64,000 nucleotides of DNA from Serpula lacrymans var. lacrymans S7.9 (Eukaryota > Basidiomycota > Agaricomycetes > Boletales > Serpulaceae), in contig NW_006763302.1 in NCBI RefSeq assembly GCF_000218685.1, positions 1,160,868-1,224,867 on the forward strand. The letters run 5' to 3'. The notes beneath the pieces are model-generated. The model was given only the letters and a program-made list of their open reading frames with translations, had not been told where the DNA came from and ran no database searches. Below are positions 34,868 through 44,889 of this stretch, piece by piece (the first letter of the stretch is position 1; each line of letters begins with the position of its first letter). Position numbers and translations under genes: made by a program.

Positions 34868-36868
34868 CTCCCCCAGTATTACAGCCAAACAATCCCACGC
34901 TGAAAACAAATTAATAATATAATTACTCAAACATAGTAATATCTAAGTGCGTGTGAGATTAATCAACAAAATATATCAACTCAAGGCATCTGCGCATGGT
35001 GGGTGTGTGCGGTAATACATCGCGCTTGTTGTTGCCTTCTCCCACGTCGTTGGTGAAGTTCCCCTTGTCGAGTTGAATTGACGCTCATGCTCAAGGCAAT
35101 GACTGGCGAGCTGAAACAAGCATGCCCCCTCCCGCTCCAAGCTCTCCCCCCATCGATGGTCATTAAATTGCGCCTGGTAGAGGATACTGTCTGCAAAATC
35201 CCGCAGTAATTTTGCACGAGTCACCATTGTTTCACCTACAGACCAATTCTCCATCCCTCCGACGTCAATAATTCCTTCATCATCTGACTCCTTATCATCT
35301 CGGATGTCTGAATCCCCTTGTCCAGCAGCCATGTTTGTCAGCAAAACGGTGTCATCACTATTCAAATGGCTGGTTGGAGTGTCCAGCAAAATGAGCGCTG
35401 GATGCTTCCAGAACAGCGTTGTTTGATTACGCTTGACCTCAAGTAAGAACAAGGGGGGGACAGCATGGACATCTTGAACAAGATGCTTGCAGAGGAGAAA
35501 TCGGCTGGTACTGAAATGTGGGCAGGTACACACCCAGGTGAGTGTGTTCGGTCTGTATTTATTGTTCAACGGCATAGTAATTGGGGTTGTTGCCACCCAT
35601 TTCCAGTCCCACTTGAATGCCTTGCGCCACAATGCAAGTTCACAATATCGGCCTTTGTTATCCATCAAATGGTCTAGCTTGCGATAATAGGTAGGCGCCA
35701 GCTTCATGACAAGGACCCATGCCAGAAGGTCAACGTGCGGCTTGTGAAAATGGTGAAGAATGTCATGTTTGATACGACGCCAACTATTGAATGTAAGTTA
35801 CTAATGTCCCTTGTTATGTGTAAGCTGACTTACTGGCTCTCTAGAATCATTGTGGTCTTGAGCACTGGAATCTCGTCATGATATGATTGTGCCCACAATT
35901 CCCATCGCCCTAGCCTGTACCAGTTCTCCCAGAGGTATGCCCAGGCTTCACGTAGATCATTCACGACGCAAAATTGATACATTTGCTTGACTGCCCAGTC
36001 ACAAATCCCTCAGCGGCTTGGGTGCAAGTATCCAGGGATGGGAGGATGGGCACAGAAATGCCTTTTCATCATATCAATGATCTTCTCCCGATGATTTTTG
36101 GGACAGAATGTGCGTTTTTCCTTCATTATCTTGTGCTCCATTGATTCCAACTGGTCTACAGTTTCATTTTTAGGCCTCTTTGGCAACCTGATCATCAATT
36201 TCCCATGGCCAGTGGTCTTGTTGCCGTCACACTGACAAATGGTCATCTCAACTCTTTTTTTATCATCGACAAATGGATCTTCTGCAAGCTGGTAGCTGCT
36301 GAAGAAGCTCACACTCTCTCTGCTCTTGAAGTCTTCTTGGAGTGCGCAAAACAATGTGTTACTGTTTTCATAGACTTTTACGGCCTGCTAACACGGCTTA
36401 GTTAGCTCCTTACTTGGTGAGTTGTAGACCTACAGTTCCAGGGCCATCCTCGTCTGAACTGTCATGCCTTTCAGGTATTGGAGGTATGACCTCAGGGGTC
36501 CCTTCTCCAGTAAGTCTACCCACCTCGTCTGTAGTCTCCTGGTGCAGAGCAGGTGCCTGACGTGGAGGTGGATCTGTGTGTTCGTCACCTCTCCTTTTTG
36601 TTTGGTGTGCAGTGACAGCCATTCTTGCTTTTTCTCTACAGGAGGAACACATCTTGTATGGCAGGCCATTTCTACCAATGTCTTGCTCGGGAACTATGTT
36701 CTTGCATGATTTTTGTGAGCATTCCATTAGGAAAGTATAGAGGTAGCAGGCGATGTAGAGTTGGAACTTGAAAACACATAGAAATTATTGCCAAGTACAG
36801 TAAATTACACGAAATTTAGAAGTCACGTGGATTTCACGTGACTTTGTTTGGCTGTAATACTGGGGGAG
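34868..36868. mobile_element. Mutator-like element relic
   Basis: Bounded by a perfect 23-bp inverted repeat: CTCCCCCAGTATTACAGCCA at 34868 on, and its complement ending at 36868. It encloses a Mutator-like transposase fragment on the minus strand. I see no clear 8-10 bp target duplication. At 2.0 kb it is shorter than an autonomous element because the catalytic core is missing. Confidence 0.8.
34976..36727 (-). pseudogene. Mutator-like transposase without its DDE core
   Basis: The N-terminal piece (36727-36410) starts MECSQKSCKNIVPEQDIGRN. The second piece (36354-36010) has MTICQCDGNKTTGHGKLMI and HPPIPGYLHP. The frame then passes into ICDWAVKQMYQFCVVNDLRE and WENWYRLGRWELW, and after a short intron (about 35845-35785) into WRRIKHDILHHFHKPHVDLL. 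The last piece (to 34976) contains a SWIM zinc finger, WVCTCPHFSTSRFLLCKHL. The region between the N-terminal part and ICDWAVK, where the catalytic DDE nuclease belongs, has been deleted. Confidence 0.75.
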
Positions 36869-37029
36869 ACGAGGGCCAGCTGTCTGAGGATGCTCTTGCA
36901 GTTTGAGTTAGCGCTTGCTGGGTTTCAAGTTGCTGAGTTTATGTTGAGTTTCTGCTGATCTCGGGTTTAAGTTTCAAGAAGTCGTGTTATTGACACCGAA
37001 TGGGGGGGTACGCCACTCTTAGTTCGGAT

Positions 37030-37072
37030 CAGACCTTACTGATATCGACTGTCATATCAGTAATTTGGTCTG
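37030..37072. repeat. imperfect palindrome upstream of the CRN gene
   Basis: Arms CAGACCTTACTGATAT and ATATCAGTAATTTGGTCTG face each other across 8 bases. The related sequence at about 34080-34165 lacks this hairpin, so it looks inserted. It lies 90-130 bp before the CRN start codon. Confidence 0.6.
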
Positions 37073-37160
37073 ACTGGGGAGACTAACAAATTGTGTCGTT
37101 TCCGACTGGGACTGAAGACTACTATCGATCTGAATTCAGCCGTAACCAAACAGGTGAACC

Positions 37161-39142
37161 ATGCCCATCATGAAGCTCAAGCTCAGCTGCTACTTTCCGG
37201 TGGAGCCACCGTTTTTCACGCAAATCATTTTTGAGGGCAATGACACAGTCGATTTGCTGTTGCGGGAGTTCCACAAGCGGCTCAAGGAGGTTGACTACGA
37301 TGTCCCACTGAGAGACCTTGTGCTGTACAAGGTGTGTCTGCCACCTAGTCTACGATGCCAAATGACTGACCCTGGATAGGCGGATGTCAAGAAAGAGCCC
37401 GAGGTGGATCTGACAGACCGTGTCATTCAGTGGCTTCGCATCCAGCCAGAGGCAGCCGAGCTCAGTGTTCTACGTAACATTAAAGACGTGTTCACCGAAG
37501 CCCTGCCAGATGATACTCTTCATATCATTGTTGCCAATGCTGAGAGTGCGTTTTTTCATGTGTTTCCATACCCCTCCCTAGCCCCCTCACCCCGTTTCAG
37601 TCAAGGAGCTACTTGACTTTGTTGACGATCCTCAAGCGCGGTCTCGGATACAGATTAAGAAAAGTACGAGTCCACCCACTTGTCACTTGTTCAATCCTCA
37701 TTATTTTTGCAGAGCTCGGCAAGCAGTTCGCCAAACTATCATCCAGCCCCTCCCCATCTGCAGTTGTAAGGAGCGCTGATGCATTGGCAAAGTTCCTCAA
37801 TGCCGATGGCCATCCTGTGTGCCTCGATCAAGTCCCAGCCGCCATGTTCAGCCCGCCACTTGCGCACCTACAACGGGCCCTCGCCGAGCTTGGCGATCTC
37901 GAGGTGACCGAACATGATGTCAGCCACGCGTCTAGCTTCCTCAGCAGTACAATCATGTCTTATCACAATGAGGACAGTCGCCGGAACGCCATTCGGCAGC
38001 ACGTCGACCACTTAATGGGGGAGCCTGGTCAGTGGGAGGAAAGGCTTGACCGGGTGGGGAACATCCAGCCTGATGCGAGTTGGTGGCAAGGTGAGTTCCC
38101 TGTCACAATCCTGGAGCTGAAAAATGCCCCTGGTATTGGCGGAGATCCTTTTGTTCAAAGTCTTGCCGACTACAGCAAGATTGTGTCGGACCCCCAGGTG
38201 CGGCAGCACGCATCCACGTTCGTATCTCCGTTGACGTGTCCTTTCTAGCTTGCGCACTTTCAAGGATCCTGCAATTTCCCTGTCTTGCTTCTCGGTCTCT
38301 CGGGAAATCGGATCGAGATTGGTGTGGCTGTCTGTGTTGGCTCTATCTACGCATCCAGGCTAGTCGCCTTCAATATCACCCCCGGATTTCACTTGTCCGA
38401 GAACATCATCCATGCGGCTCGAATCTTCAGGTGCCTTTCATCGTGTCGAGCGGCACTGGCAGCGCACTACCGCGCAGTTCAGGGCAACCACGTAACTATT
38501 GCGGCAATCTACCCTGACCCAACCTCAGTATCAGGCAATGCATTGCCGTGCCTGACCTACCACGGTGTCCTCTTGCGAACCGGCGAGCACATTTCGACCA
38601 GCTTGCCAGACCTGGGAGTTGGGACCACCGCGCTGTACCGGGCTACCCTTGGTGACGCTGCCACCCCTGATGGTGCTACCGAGGTCGTCGTCAAGTTTGC
38701 GAGTCGGTACGGTAAAGCAGCCCACCGCCTCTTATCCGATGCCAAACTGGCCCCAAAGCTCCACTGGTGCGAGCCAATCATCGGGGGCCTTTTTATGGTC
38801 GTCATGGACCATCTCGAAGACGGTGCATCAATCTGGCGACTGCGAAACAGTTCAAGGCCCAAACCTGTTCCCGAAGCTGTCTTGAGGGATGTTAAAAGGG
38901 CACTAAAGCTCTTGCACGAGAATAGGTTTGTGTTCGGAGACCTGCGTGACACGAATGTTGTTTCTTCCAAGGAGCAAGGGTTTCTCGTTGATTTCGATTG
39001 GGCTGGGAAGGAAGGAGAGGACAGATACCCAGCCGCGCTCAATGAAAATAATAAGTGGCATGCCGAGGTTCGTGCGCACGCCGTTATGAGCAAGGCGCAT
39101 GATGATTATCAGTTCGAACAGTTGGAGGCTCAGCTGAAGTAG
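37161..39142 (+). CDS. Crinkler-type (CRN) protein with kinase-like C-terminus
   Basis: Five exons (37161-37331, 37380-37545, 37601-37663, 37713-38197, 38249-39142) join in phase with GT...AG introns and give 592 residues. The N-terminus is the ubiquitin-like CRN header (MPIMKLKLSCYFPVEPPFFT, then LRDLVLYK), followed by a linker domain (VIQWLRIQPEAAEL, DTLHIIVANAE) that fungal CRNs share. A central part (QGEFPVTILELKNAPGIGGD) comes next. The last 200 residues are a diverged protein-kinase fold: GTTALYRATLG (loop), VVVKFASRYG (lysine), LKLLHENRFVFGDLRDTNVV (catalytic loop with D) and GFLVDFDWAG (DFD in place of DFG). CRN proteins act inside cells, often the nucleus; the role here is unknown. 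The gene looks intact. A matching copy lies at 62582-64000. Confidence 0.87.
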
Positions 39143-39235
39143 TTTGTTGTATCCTTTCAAGACCTTTTGTACCATAGCTCCCAAAATCGCATTACATTTG
39201 TCACCCACTCATTTTCACCGGACTTTCACAGAATG

Positions 39236-39385
39236 TGCAGTTGGGAGGGATAACATGACTGCTAGTTCTCGCACAGGTTTGATATTACAAGTGCAATGGA
39301 ATAGGCTGCTTGCAGTTGGGAGGGATAACATGACTTCTAGTTCTCGCACAGGTTTGATATTACAAGTGCAATGGAATAGGCTGCT
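39236..39385 (+). repeat. 75-bp tandem repeat, two units
   Basis: Two units of TGCAGTTGGGAGGGATAACA... with one clear difference (GACTGC against GACTTC), about 95 bp downstream of the CRN stop. The same doublet is in the inverted copy at 62339-62488. Confidence 0.9.
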
Positions 39386-39563
39386 AAAAGCTTGAACGAG
39401 CTGTAAGACTTCTCATTTTAATCTGACGTAGTTACTTGCAGATAATCCAAGAGTATAGTGATGCATTGAATCATCTTTATATTCTTGTGGTGCACGTGTA
39501 GTAGTACCTAACAATAATTAATAGTATTGAGTAGAGAGGATACTGACAATGAAAAATGGCCAT

Positions 39564-39888
39564 CTATGCTTCCGACTTTTCTTTTTCTTCCTCCGTAGGA
39601 TCGTGGATAATCCTCATAAAATCCCACCATTGTGGTCCATACAAATAGTACAACACTCCAAAAGTCGCGCCGCTCAAATGCGCATAATATCCTGTACCAG
39701 AGCCAGAGATCAGCAAAACAAAATCAAAGCAGTAGCAATACAATCTCTTACTTCCAACCACGCAATATACCAATAGCGTCCAAGGCTATAATAGCACCCA
39801 CACCTGACTGGATAGGAATCGCAAAGAACGGGAGGAATATGAGGCTGATACTAGCATCAGGGAATGCCAGTGCGCTGAGTGTGACAGC
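39564..39888 (-). pseudogene. rhomboid protease C-terminal fragment, copy 1
   Basis: Identical to the corresponding part of the copy at 61836-62160. It keeps the histidine segment (YYAHLSGATFGVLYY) and the C-terminus, and upstream of the intron the PDASISLIFLPFFAIPIQSG segment. LTR-D at 39889 cuts it before the serine motif. Confidence 0.8.
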
Positions 39889-40208
39889 TATTAAGAACAA
39901 AGCTTGAAGGAAGTGTCTAGCCACTTGCTGAGAGCAATCAGGGACTGGAACTAGAGTCCAATGTGAGTAACTGGATTATTAGAGAGTATGACAGGTATAC
40001 AGTACCTAGAGTCCAATGTGAGTAACTAGAGAATAGGAAGCATTGGACTCTGCAGTACTGTCCGAAGTTTTGTAAACAAAGGTAAACAAAGCAGCCACAA
40101 AGGCAAAATAATAGAGAACACAATCAATAGTGAATGATAGAAGAATAGATAGAGAAAGGAATGAAAATATATAGGTAGCACAAAGGTGCAGAATCACCAA
40201 AACTAACA
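39889..40208 (-). repeat. LTR-D, 3' LTR of a copia fragment
   Basis: 320-bp LTR-D copy that truncates the rhomboid fragment. It is preceded, in element orientation, by coding sequence and a purine run CAGGGGGGAG directly before TGTTAG, so this is a true 3' LTR and assigns LTR-D to Ty1/copia. Confidence 0.93.
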
Positions 40209-40423
40209 CTCCCCCCTGATGCTGCACCTCCCAAGCATCAGCTCCCCCCTGATCTACCATCATCTTCCTGAACACTTCTACTTTAGGCTTGGCAAGAGCC
40301 TTGGTCAACAAGTCTGCAGGCATTTCAGCAGTGGGAACAAAGGTAGGAGCAATCTGCCCAGAGTCAACAACATCTCTCAACCAATGCCATCGCAGATCAA
40401 GGTGTTTCATCTGACCATGGTGC
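40209..40423 (-). pseudogene. copia RNase H end reading into LTR-D
   Basis: The minus strand encodes the copia C-terminus: MKHLDLRWHWLRDVVDSGQI, then AEMPADLLTKALAKPKVEVF. There is no stop before the LTR; the frame stays open through the purine tract and into U3, ending at 40006 after a hydrophobic tail (ATYIFSFLSLSILLSF). The upstream part is cut by LTR-C at 40423. Confidence 0.85.
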
Positions 40424-40703
40424 TAATAACACTAAGTGAAACTCAGCCGCTGCCTGAGAGGCTATAGAAATGACTATATTATTTACCTAAGTGAAACTAC
40501 AATAGATGTTAGTTTAAGGTGATCTCTATTAAATGTAATGTAACATACCTCAGCCGCTGCCCGAGAGGCTATAGAAACGACTGAGGTATTCCTATACTAA
40601 ACCCCCTACTACTTATAGTCGGAGGTGCTACTCGCTACAGTATAATGACTCCTAGGAGAACAATGGCTGCTTTAGCAGAGACCGGGTTTATCCGATTTTG
40701 TCA
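40424..40703 (-). repeat. LTR-C, 3' LTR of copia copy 2
   Basis: 280 bp with ends TAATAACACTAAG and GATTTTGTCA (plus strand). It lacks about 63 bp of CTCCTAGGAG/CCATGGAG repeats present in the copy at 27430. It directly follows the end of the RNase H frame of copia copy 2. Confidence 0.9.
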
Positions 40704-42054
40704 CTCCTACTCAAGTGCAACCGTAGTCCCATAGCTTGAGAGAATTTCCAGTGTTTTTCATGAGTGAGGGGTTTAGTGAGAATGTCTGCAACCATATCTC
40801 CTGTAGGAACGTATCTGATTACTGCCTCTCCCTTTGATACTAAGTCATCTGGGATAAAATGATATTTCCGTTGAATGTGTTTTGTGCAAGCACGGAACTG
40901 TGGATCTCGTGTAAGAATGATAGCTGCTTGATTGTCACAGTGCAATGTTGTAGGTCCATTTTGAGCATGTCCAATTTCTTCAAAAAATGTCCGAAGCCAT
41001 GCAAGGTGTTGTCCAGCATTGCTCAATCCAATGTACTCTGTACTCTGACTCTGTGGAGGATAAAGCGACCATGCTTTGTCTTTTGCTTGTCCAGGAGATT
41101 GCTCATCAGATGGTGATAAAAACAAAGCCTGATGTGCCATCATATTGTAGTTCCATGTCCCTGGTTGCTTTCAGATATCGGAGGACACATTTTGCAGCTT
41201 CCCAGTGATGGCTCCTTGGAGCTGAGCTATGCCTGCTTAGTATTCCAACAACGTAGGCAATGTCTGGGCGGGTTCTGAGCATGGCATACATGAGGGAGCC
41301 TACAATTGAGAGGTATGACACTTGACGCCCTTCAATATGCATCTCGTGTTGCATAATATCTTCCCCTGGAGCATTTGCAAGGAGTTTTGATCCATGGGCC
41401 ATTGGTGTCCATACTGGTTTGCAATTCTTCATTCCAGTACGCTCCAGGACTGTGTCAATGTATTGGCGTTGCAATAGGGATATTGTTGTGTTTGAACAAT
41501 CACGTTGGATTTCTATTATGAGGATGTATTTTGCTTCTCCAAGGTCCCGCATTTTGAATATGGATTCGAGTTTGGCTTTTGTGATATCCATGAATTTTCG
41601 GGATGAAGCTCCTAGGAGGAGGTCATCTACATAAACAACAACAAAGCATATTTGTTTGTTGTCCCGGAATACATAGAGACATGTTTCTGCATTTAGTCTT
41701 GTGAAACCGAGCTCCTGGAGCTTGTGATCAAAAGTTTTGTTCCAGGTATGACCAGCTTGTTTTAACCCGTAGATGGATTTCTTCAATCTCCAGCAGTATC
41801 CAGGTTGGATAGAAACACCCCCTGGAGGAAGCATGTACAGTTCTTCTTCAAGTTCTCCATAAAGATAAGCTGTGGATACGTCCATTTGATCAAGTTCTAG
41901 GCCGTACTTTGCTGCCAGGGCTAGAATAATTTGAATTGACTCTAAGTTTGCAACCGGAGCAAAAACCTCATGGTAATCAATCCCCTCCCTTTGAGTAAAA
42001 CCTCGTGCAAAAATCTGGAGTTTGTATCTCTCAATGTTTCCGTTTTGATCAAAC
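40704..42054 (-). pseudogene. copia reverse transcriptase-RNase H, copy 2
   Basis: Same family as 27773-29206 with near-identical protein: FDQNGNIERYKL, LDQMDVSTAYLYGEL, VVYVDDLLLG and HCDNQAAI. Here the GRQVSYLSIVGSLMY joint is in frame, showing that the copy at 28.5 kb lost a base. Its own lesions are a deletion that removes the YSDADLSGD segment and a TGA at 41106-41108 where copy 1 has CGA. Upstream coding sequence is cut by LTR-C and then LTR-A. Confidence 0.9.
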
Positions 42055-42377
42055 TGACAAAACCGGATAAACCCGGTCTCTGCCAAAGCAGCCATTGTTC
42101 TCCATGGAGGTATTGCCACCACTCCATGGAGTAACCATTGTTCTCCTAGGAGTCATTATAATGTAGCGAGTAGCACCTCCGACTATAAGTAGTAGGGGGT
42201 TTAGTATAGGAATACCTCAGTCGTTTCTATAGCCTCTCGGGCAGCGGCTGAGGTATGTTACATTACATTTATTAGAGATCACCTTAAACTAACATCTATT
42301 GTAGTTTCACTTAGGTAAGTAATAAAGTCGTTTCTATAGCCTCTCGGGCAGCGGCTGAGTTTCACTTAGTTTTATTA
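42055..42377 (+). repeat. solo LTR-C, antisense to copia copy 2
   Basis: Flanked by CAAAC on both sides (42050-42054, 42378-42382), which is the complement of GTTTG at 27425. It therefore occupies exactly the same site and orientation within reverse transcriptase as the insertion at 27430-27772. Confidence 0.92.
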
Positions 42378-42391
42378 CAAACTTGATCCGG

Positions 42392-42437
42392 TGTCATGCA
42401 CCAAAGTTGATTGGTAGCATAGACAGGTGTCAATAAC
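42392..42437 (+). repeat. 5' end of an LTR-A
   Basis: First 46 bp of LTR-A (TGTCATGCACCAAAGTTGAT...) placed right after CCGG (42388-42391), then broken off into gypsy gag sequence. Confidence 0.85.
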
Positions 42438-42444
42438 TTAAACC

Positions 42445-43126
42445 TTAACCTATCTTTTGAACCTCCTCTGCTGCTTCAGAGAGGTTCTCACTTCTCATAT
42501 CCTGCAGGTAAAGCTGTTTTGCAATGTGGGGGTTCACATTGCGCTCCAGCAGTTCTACTGCGTGTTCATTGCCAAGCCCTCCTTGGATGGAGAGGGCCAG
42601 GAACCGGGTAACGTAATCATCCGTCCTCATGTTGCCTTGTTTGAAGGAACGGATTTGCTGACGCGCCCAGTCACGCTCAGCTTGCAGTTTGAGATATTTT
42701 TCGATCTCTACTTTGAGATCATCCCAGGTAGGCCACACTCCCGCAGTGTAGCACTCCTGTAATCTAATTTGGGCGTATTGACCCGCCACAGATCCTTTTA
42801 GTCAAGATAGCACTGCAGTGGCTACCTCAGAGTCATCAGCAAACACATTCCAGTTTGCCTTGACCCAAATTTGGAGTTTAATCCACCATTCGGCAAATCG
42901 CGCTTGGTCTCCCTCAAAGGCGCCAGGGTCAGCGACAACTTTGACTTTCTTATTGAACTTTTCCTCAACCGAGGGGGTTTCCGCAGGGGGATTTGCCTGC
43001 AGCTTGGCGAGTTGCGTAGTCAATGCCAAGATCTGGGCACACATGTTGTGCAACAGAGCATTGACGTCTTGTTGTGGTTGCAACAACATGTCAACTTGTT
43101 CTCTTTGTAAAGTAAAAAATATATAA
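42445..43126 (-). pseudogene. Ty3/gypsy gag, copy 2 of the LTR-B family
   Basis: Same gag as at 2.7-4.7 kb but less damaged: an N-terminal coiled part (LHNMCAQILALTTQLAKLQA), AFEGDQARFAEWWIKLQIW, one stop near 42800, then YAQIRLQECYTAGVWPTWDD and RTDDYVTRFLALSIQGG. Zinc knuckle and protease are missing. LTR-B lies 480 bp upstream (43609-44017). Confidence 0.85.
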
Positions 43127-43130
43127 CTGG

Positions 43131-43608
43131 GGGTCCCCGCTTGCTATCTGCGGATCTACCTCTTCCCAGCTGAGTATCGGATCTCAATCTCCGACTACCC
43201 ACACTATAGTATTTGAAAAAGTATATAAAAGTTATAGTATTAAACCCTGGTCCAAACAGTTGTCAGGGGGTGGTCCGCTTGTTAAGCTGTCAACCCTTCT
43301 CCAGACTGGCGGAGGCAAGTGCCCGGCCTGGTCAGAGGAAAGAGAAAGTGAAGTTTTTGTATGTAAATTCTAATCAACAGCGGTTCCACACCGACTGCTG
43401 AGCTAAGTACTCCCCTTAATGCTGGGGGCGGCGTATCAAAGGTATTGTTTCTTCTCCCAAAGCACTACAAGGCCGTGGCAAAGAGCGCACTTATCTGCTA
43501 TACGGGATATTCCCAAACAATAGCCAAATCTCCTTCACCCTGGAGTCTGGGTGCCCAATGGGACTTTTTTGCACAAACGTGCGAGAGAGTAAAGAAAGCG
43601 AGTCCTAA
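43131..43608. other. 480-bp block between LTR-B and gag copy 2
   Basis: Absent from the copy at 4.68 kb, where gag leader and LTR touch. GC-richer than its surroundings and without an open frame. It begins GGGGGTCCCCGCTTGCTATC and ends AAAGCGAGTCC. It could be the original 5' leader of the element (lost at 4.68 kb) or an insertion; I cannot decide. Confidence 0.4.
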
Positions 43609-44017
43609 TGTAACAACCAAGAGTGACTTACTCTGGCGCACACAGAAACACACTATAAAGAAGATGATGGGAGTGGTTACCCCTTAGGCTGCAGTGAGTT
43701 TGTTGGTTAACAACAGGAGGACTCACTGAGGAGTCTCCTGGATCTATTGGTCTATATATACTACTACAGGTTTGTTTGTACATGTGTACTGTACAGTTGA
43801 TAGAGGCAGTGGCTGATGATGTCATAGGGCCTAGCCTGTGTGACCAGCTCCACTGCATGAGAGACTTGTAGCTAAAATAAGAAGAAAGGCAGTGCGGCGC
43901 AAAAAAGTGGAGTTTGAACAAAAGGAAAAGTGCCGCATGGCACGGAGTGTGAAAACTACAGTAAAAGGCTAAAGAGGAGAATGAAAATTAAAGGTCCAAA
44001 AATGTGTTATTGTAACA
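43609..44017 (-). repeat. LTR-B copy
   Basis: TGTAACAACCAAGAGT to GTGTTATTGTAACA, same length class and orientation relative to gag as at 4681-5089. No obvious target duplication. Confidence 0.85.
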
Positions 44018-44229
44018 ACACCCATAATACTTAGTCCCTCCAGGTTTGTTTGACTGCTATAGCAGGTGATGCAGCTTCGAGCTTGCACTTTTGAGCCAGA
44101 AGTGGGTGGAGAGGGAAGAGATAGGCTTGCAAGGGTACAAAAAGGGGTGCATCACCACCAATAAATGAAAGATACTTACTGAGGGAGAGGGGGCAATTCT
44201 AGGCATGCATTGTACATCTCTAGAGATGT

Positions 44230-44587
44230 TGTTACAATAACACAATTTTTGGACCTTTAAATTTCTCCTCTTCAACTTTCTTCTGTAGTTTTTACACACT
44301 GTGCTATGCAACACTTTCCCTTTTGTTTAAACTCCACCTTTTTGCGCTGCACTGTGTTTCTTTATTTTTAGAATACAAGTATTTCACGCAGTGGAGCTGG
44401 TCACACGGGCTGTTCCCTATGACATCATCAGCTACTGCCTTCATCAACTGTATAGTACATATGTACAAACAAACCTGTTGTTTACCCACAACTAACTTGG
44501 TCCTATCCCAAGGGTAATCACTCCCCTCACTACCTTTATAGCTTTGTCTGAGTTGTGCGCCAGAGTAACAAATTTTTGGTCGTTACA
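44230..44587 (+). repeat. solo LTR-B
   Basis: 358 bp from TGTTACAATAACACAA to TTTGGTCGTTACA, flanked by a perfect 5-bp GATGT duplication (44225-44229, 44588-44592). Confidence 0.93.
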
Positions 44588-44889
44588 GATGTGGCAATGA
44601 AGTTGCAATGGGATGGTGGTGATAGGATGGATGTGGGTGCAAGCATAGATGGCAAGTTTTCTTTGGCTTGTGGTTGCAAGGCCCATGCCTCCTTAGCTAG
44701 ATTGAGTTAGCACTAAGTTGGGAAAACCAATCATATAAAGTACTTACCTTTTTTTTTCTTAGTTTGAGCCCTTATCACTGCTGCCTGTTTCTGCCGGTTG
44801 ACCTTGCTCTTGAGGACTTGAGCATTGTAGCGGCAAATGAGGCTCTCCAGAAAACCCCACCATGCCTTGCCATCTTTTTCAAGGTATAT

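Larger units (their letters stand above)
37724..39888 (+). repeat. left arm of a large inverted duplication
   Basis: Every position x in this block corresponds to 101724 minus x on the other strand at 61836-64000, with no length change. All shared reading frames translate identically and every stretch I compared base by base matched. It contains most of the CRN gene and the rhomboid 3' end. The left limit is unknown because the partner runs off the window. Confidence 0.9.

Noticed and set aside
38557..39093. 178-codon frame antisense to the CRN kinase domain (also at 62631-63167).
   Set aside because: Low-quality shadow of the CRN exon; it is conserved only because the duplication is identical.
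43131..43608. A fragment of rRNA or snRNA.
   Set aside because: GC-richer than its surroundings, but no recognisable conserved rRNA or snRNA motif was seen.
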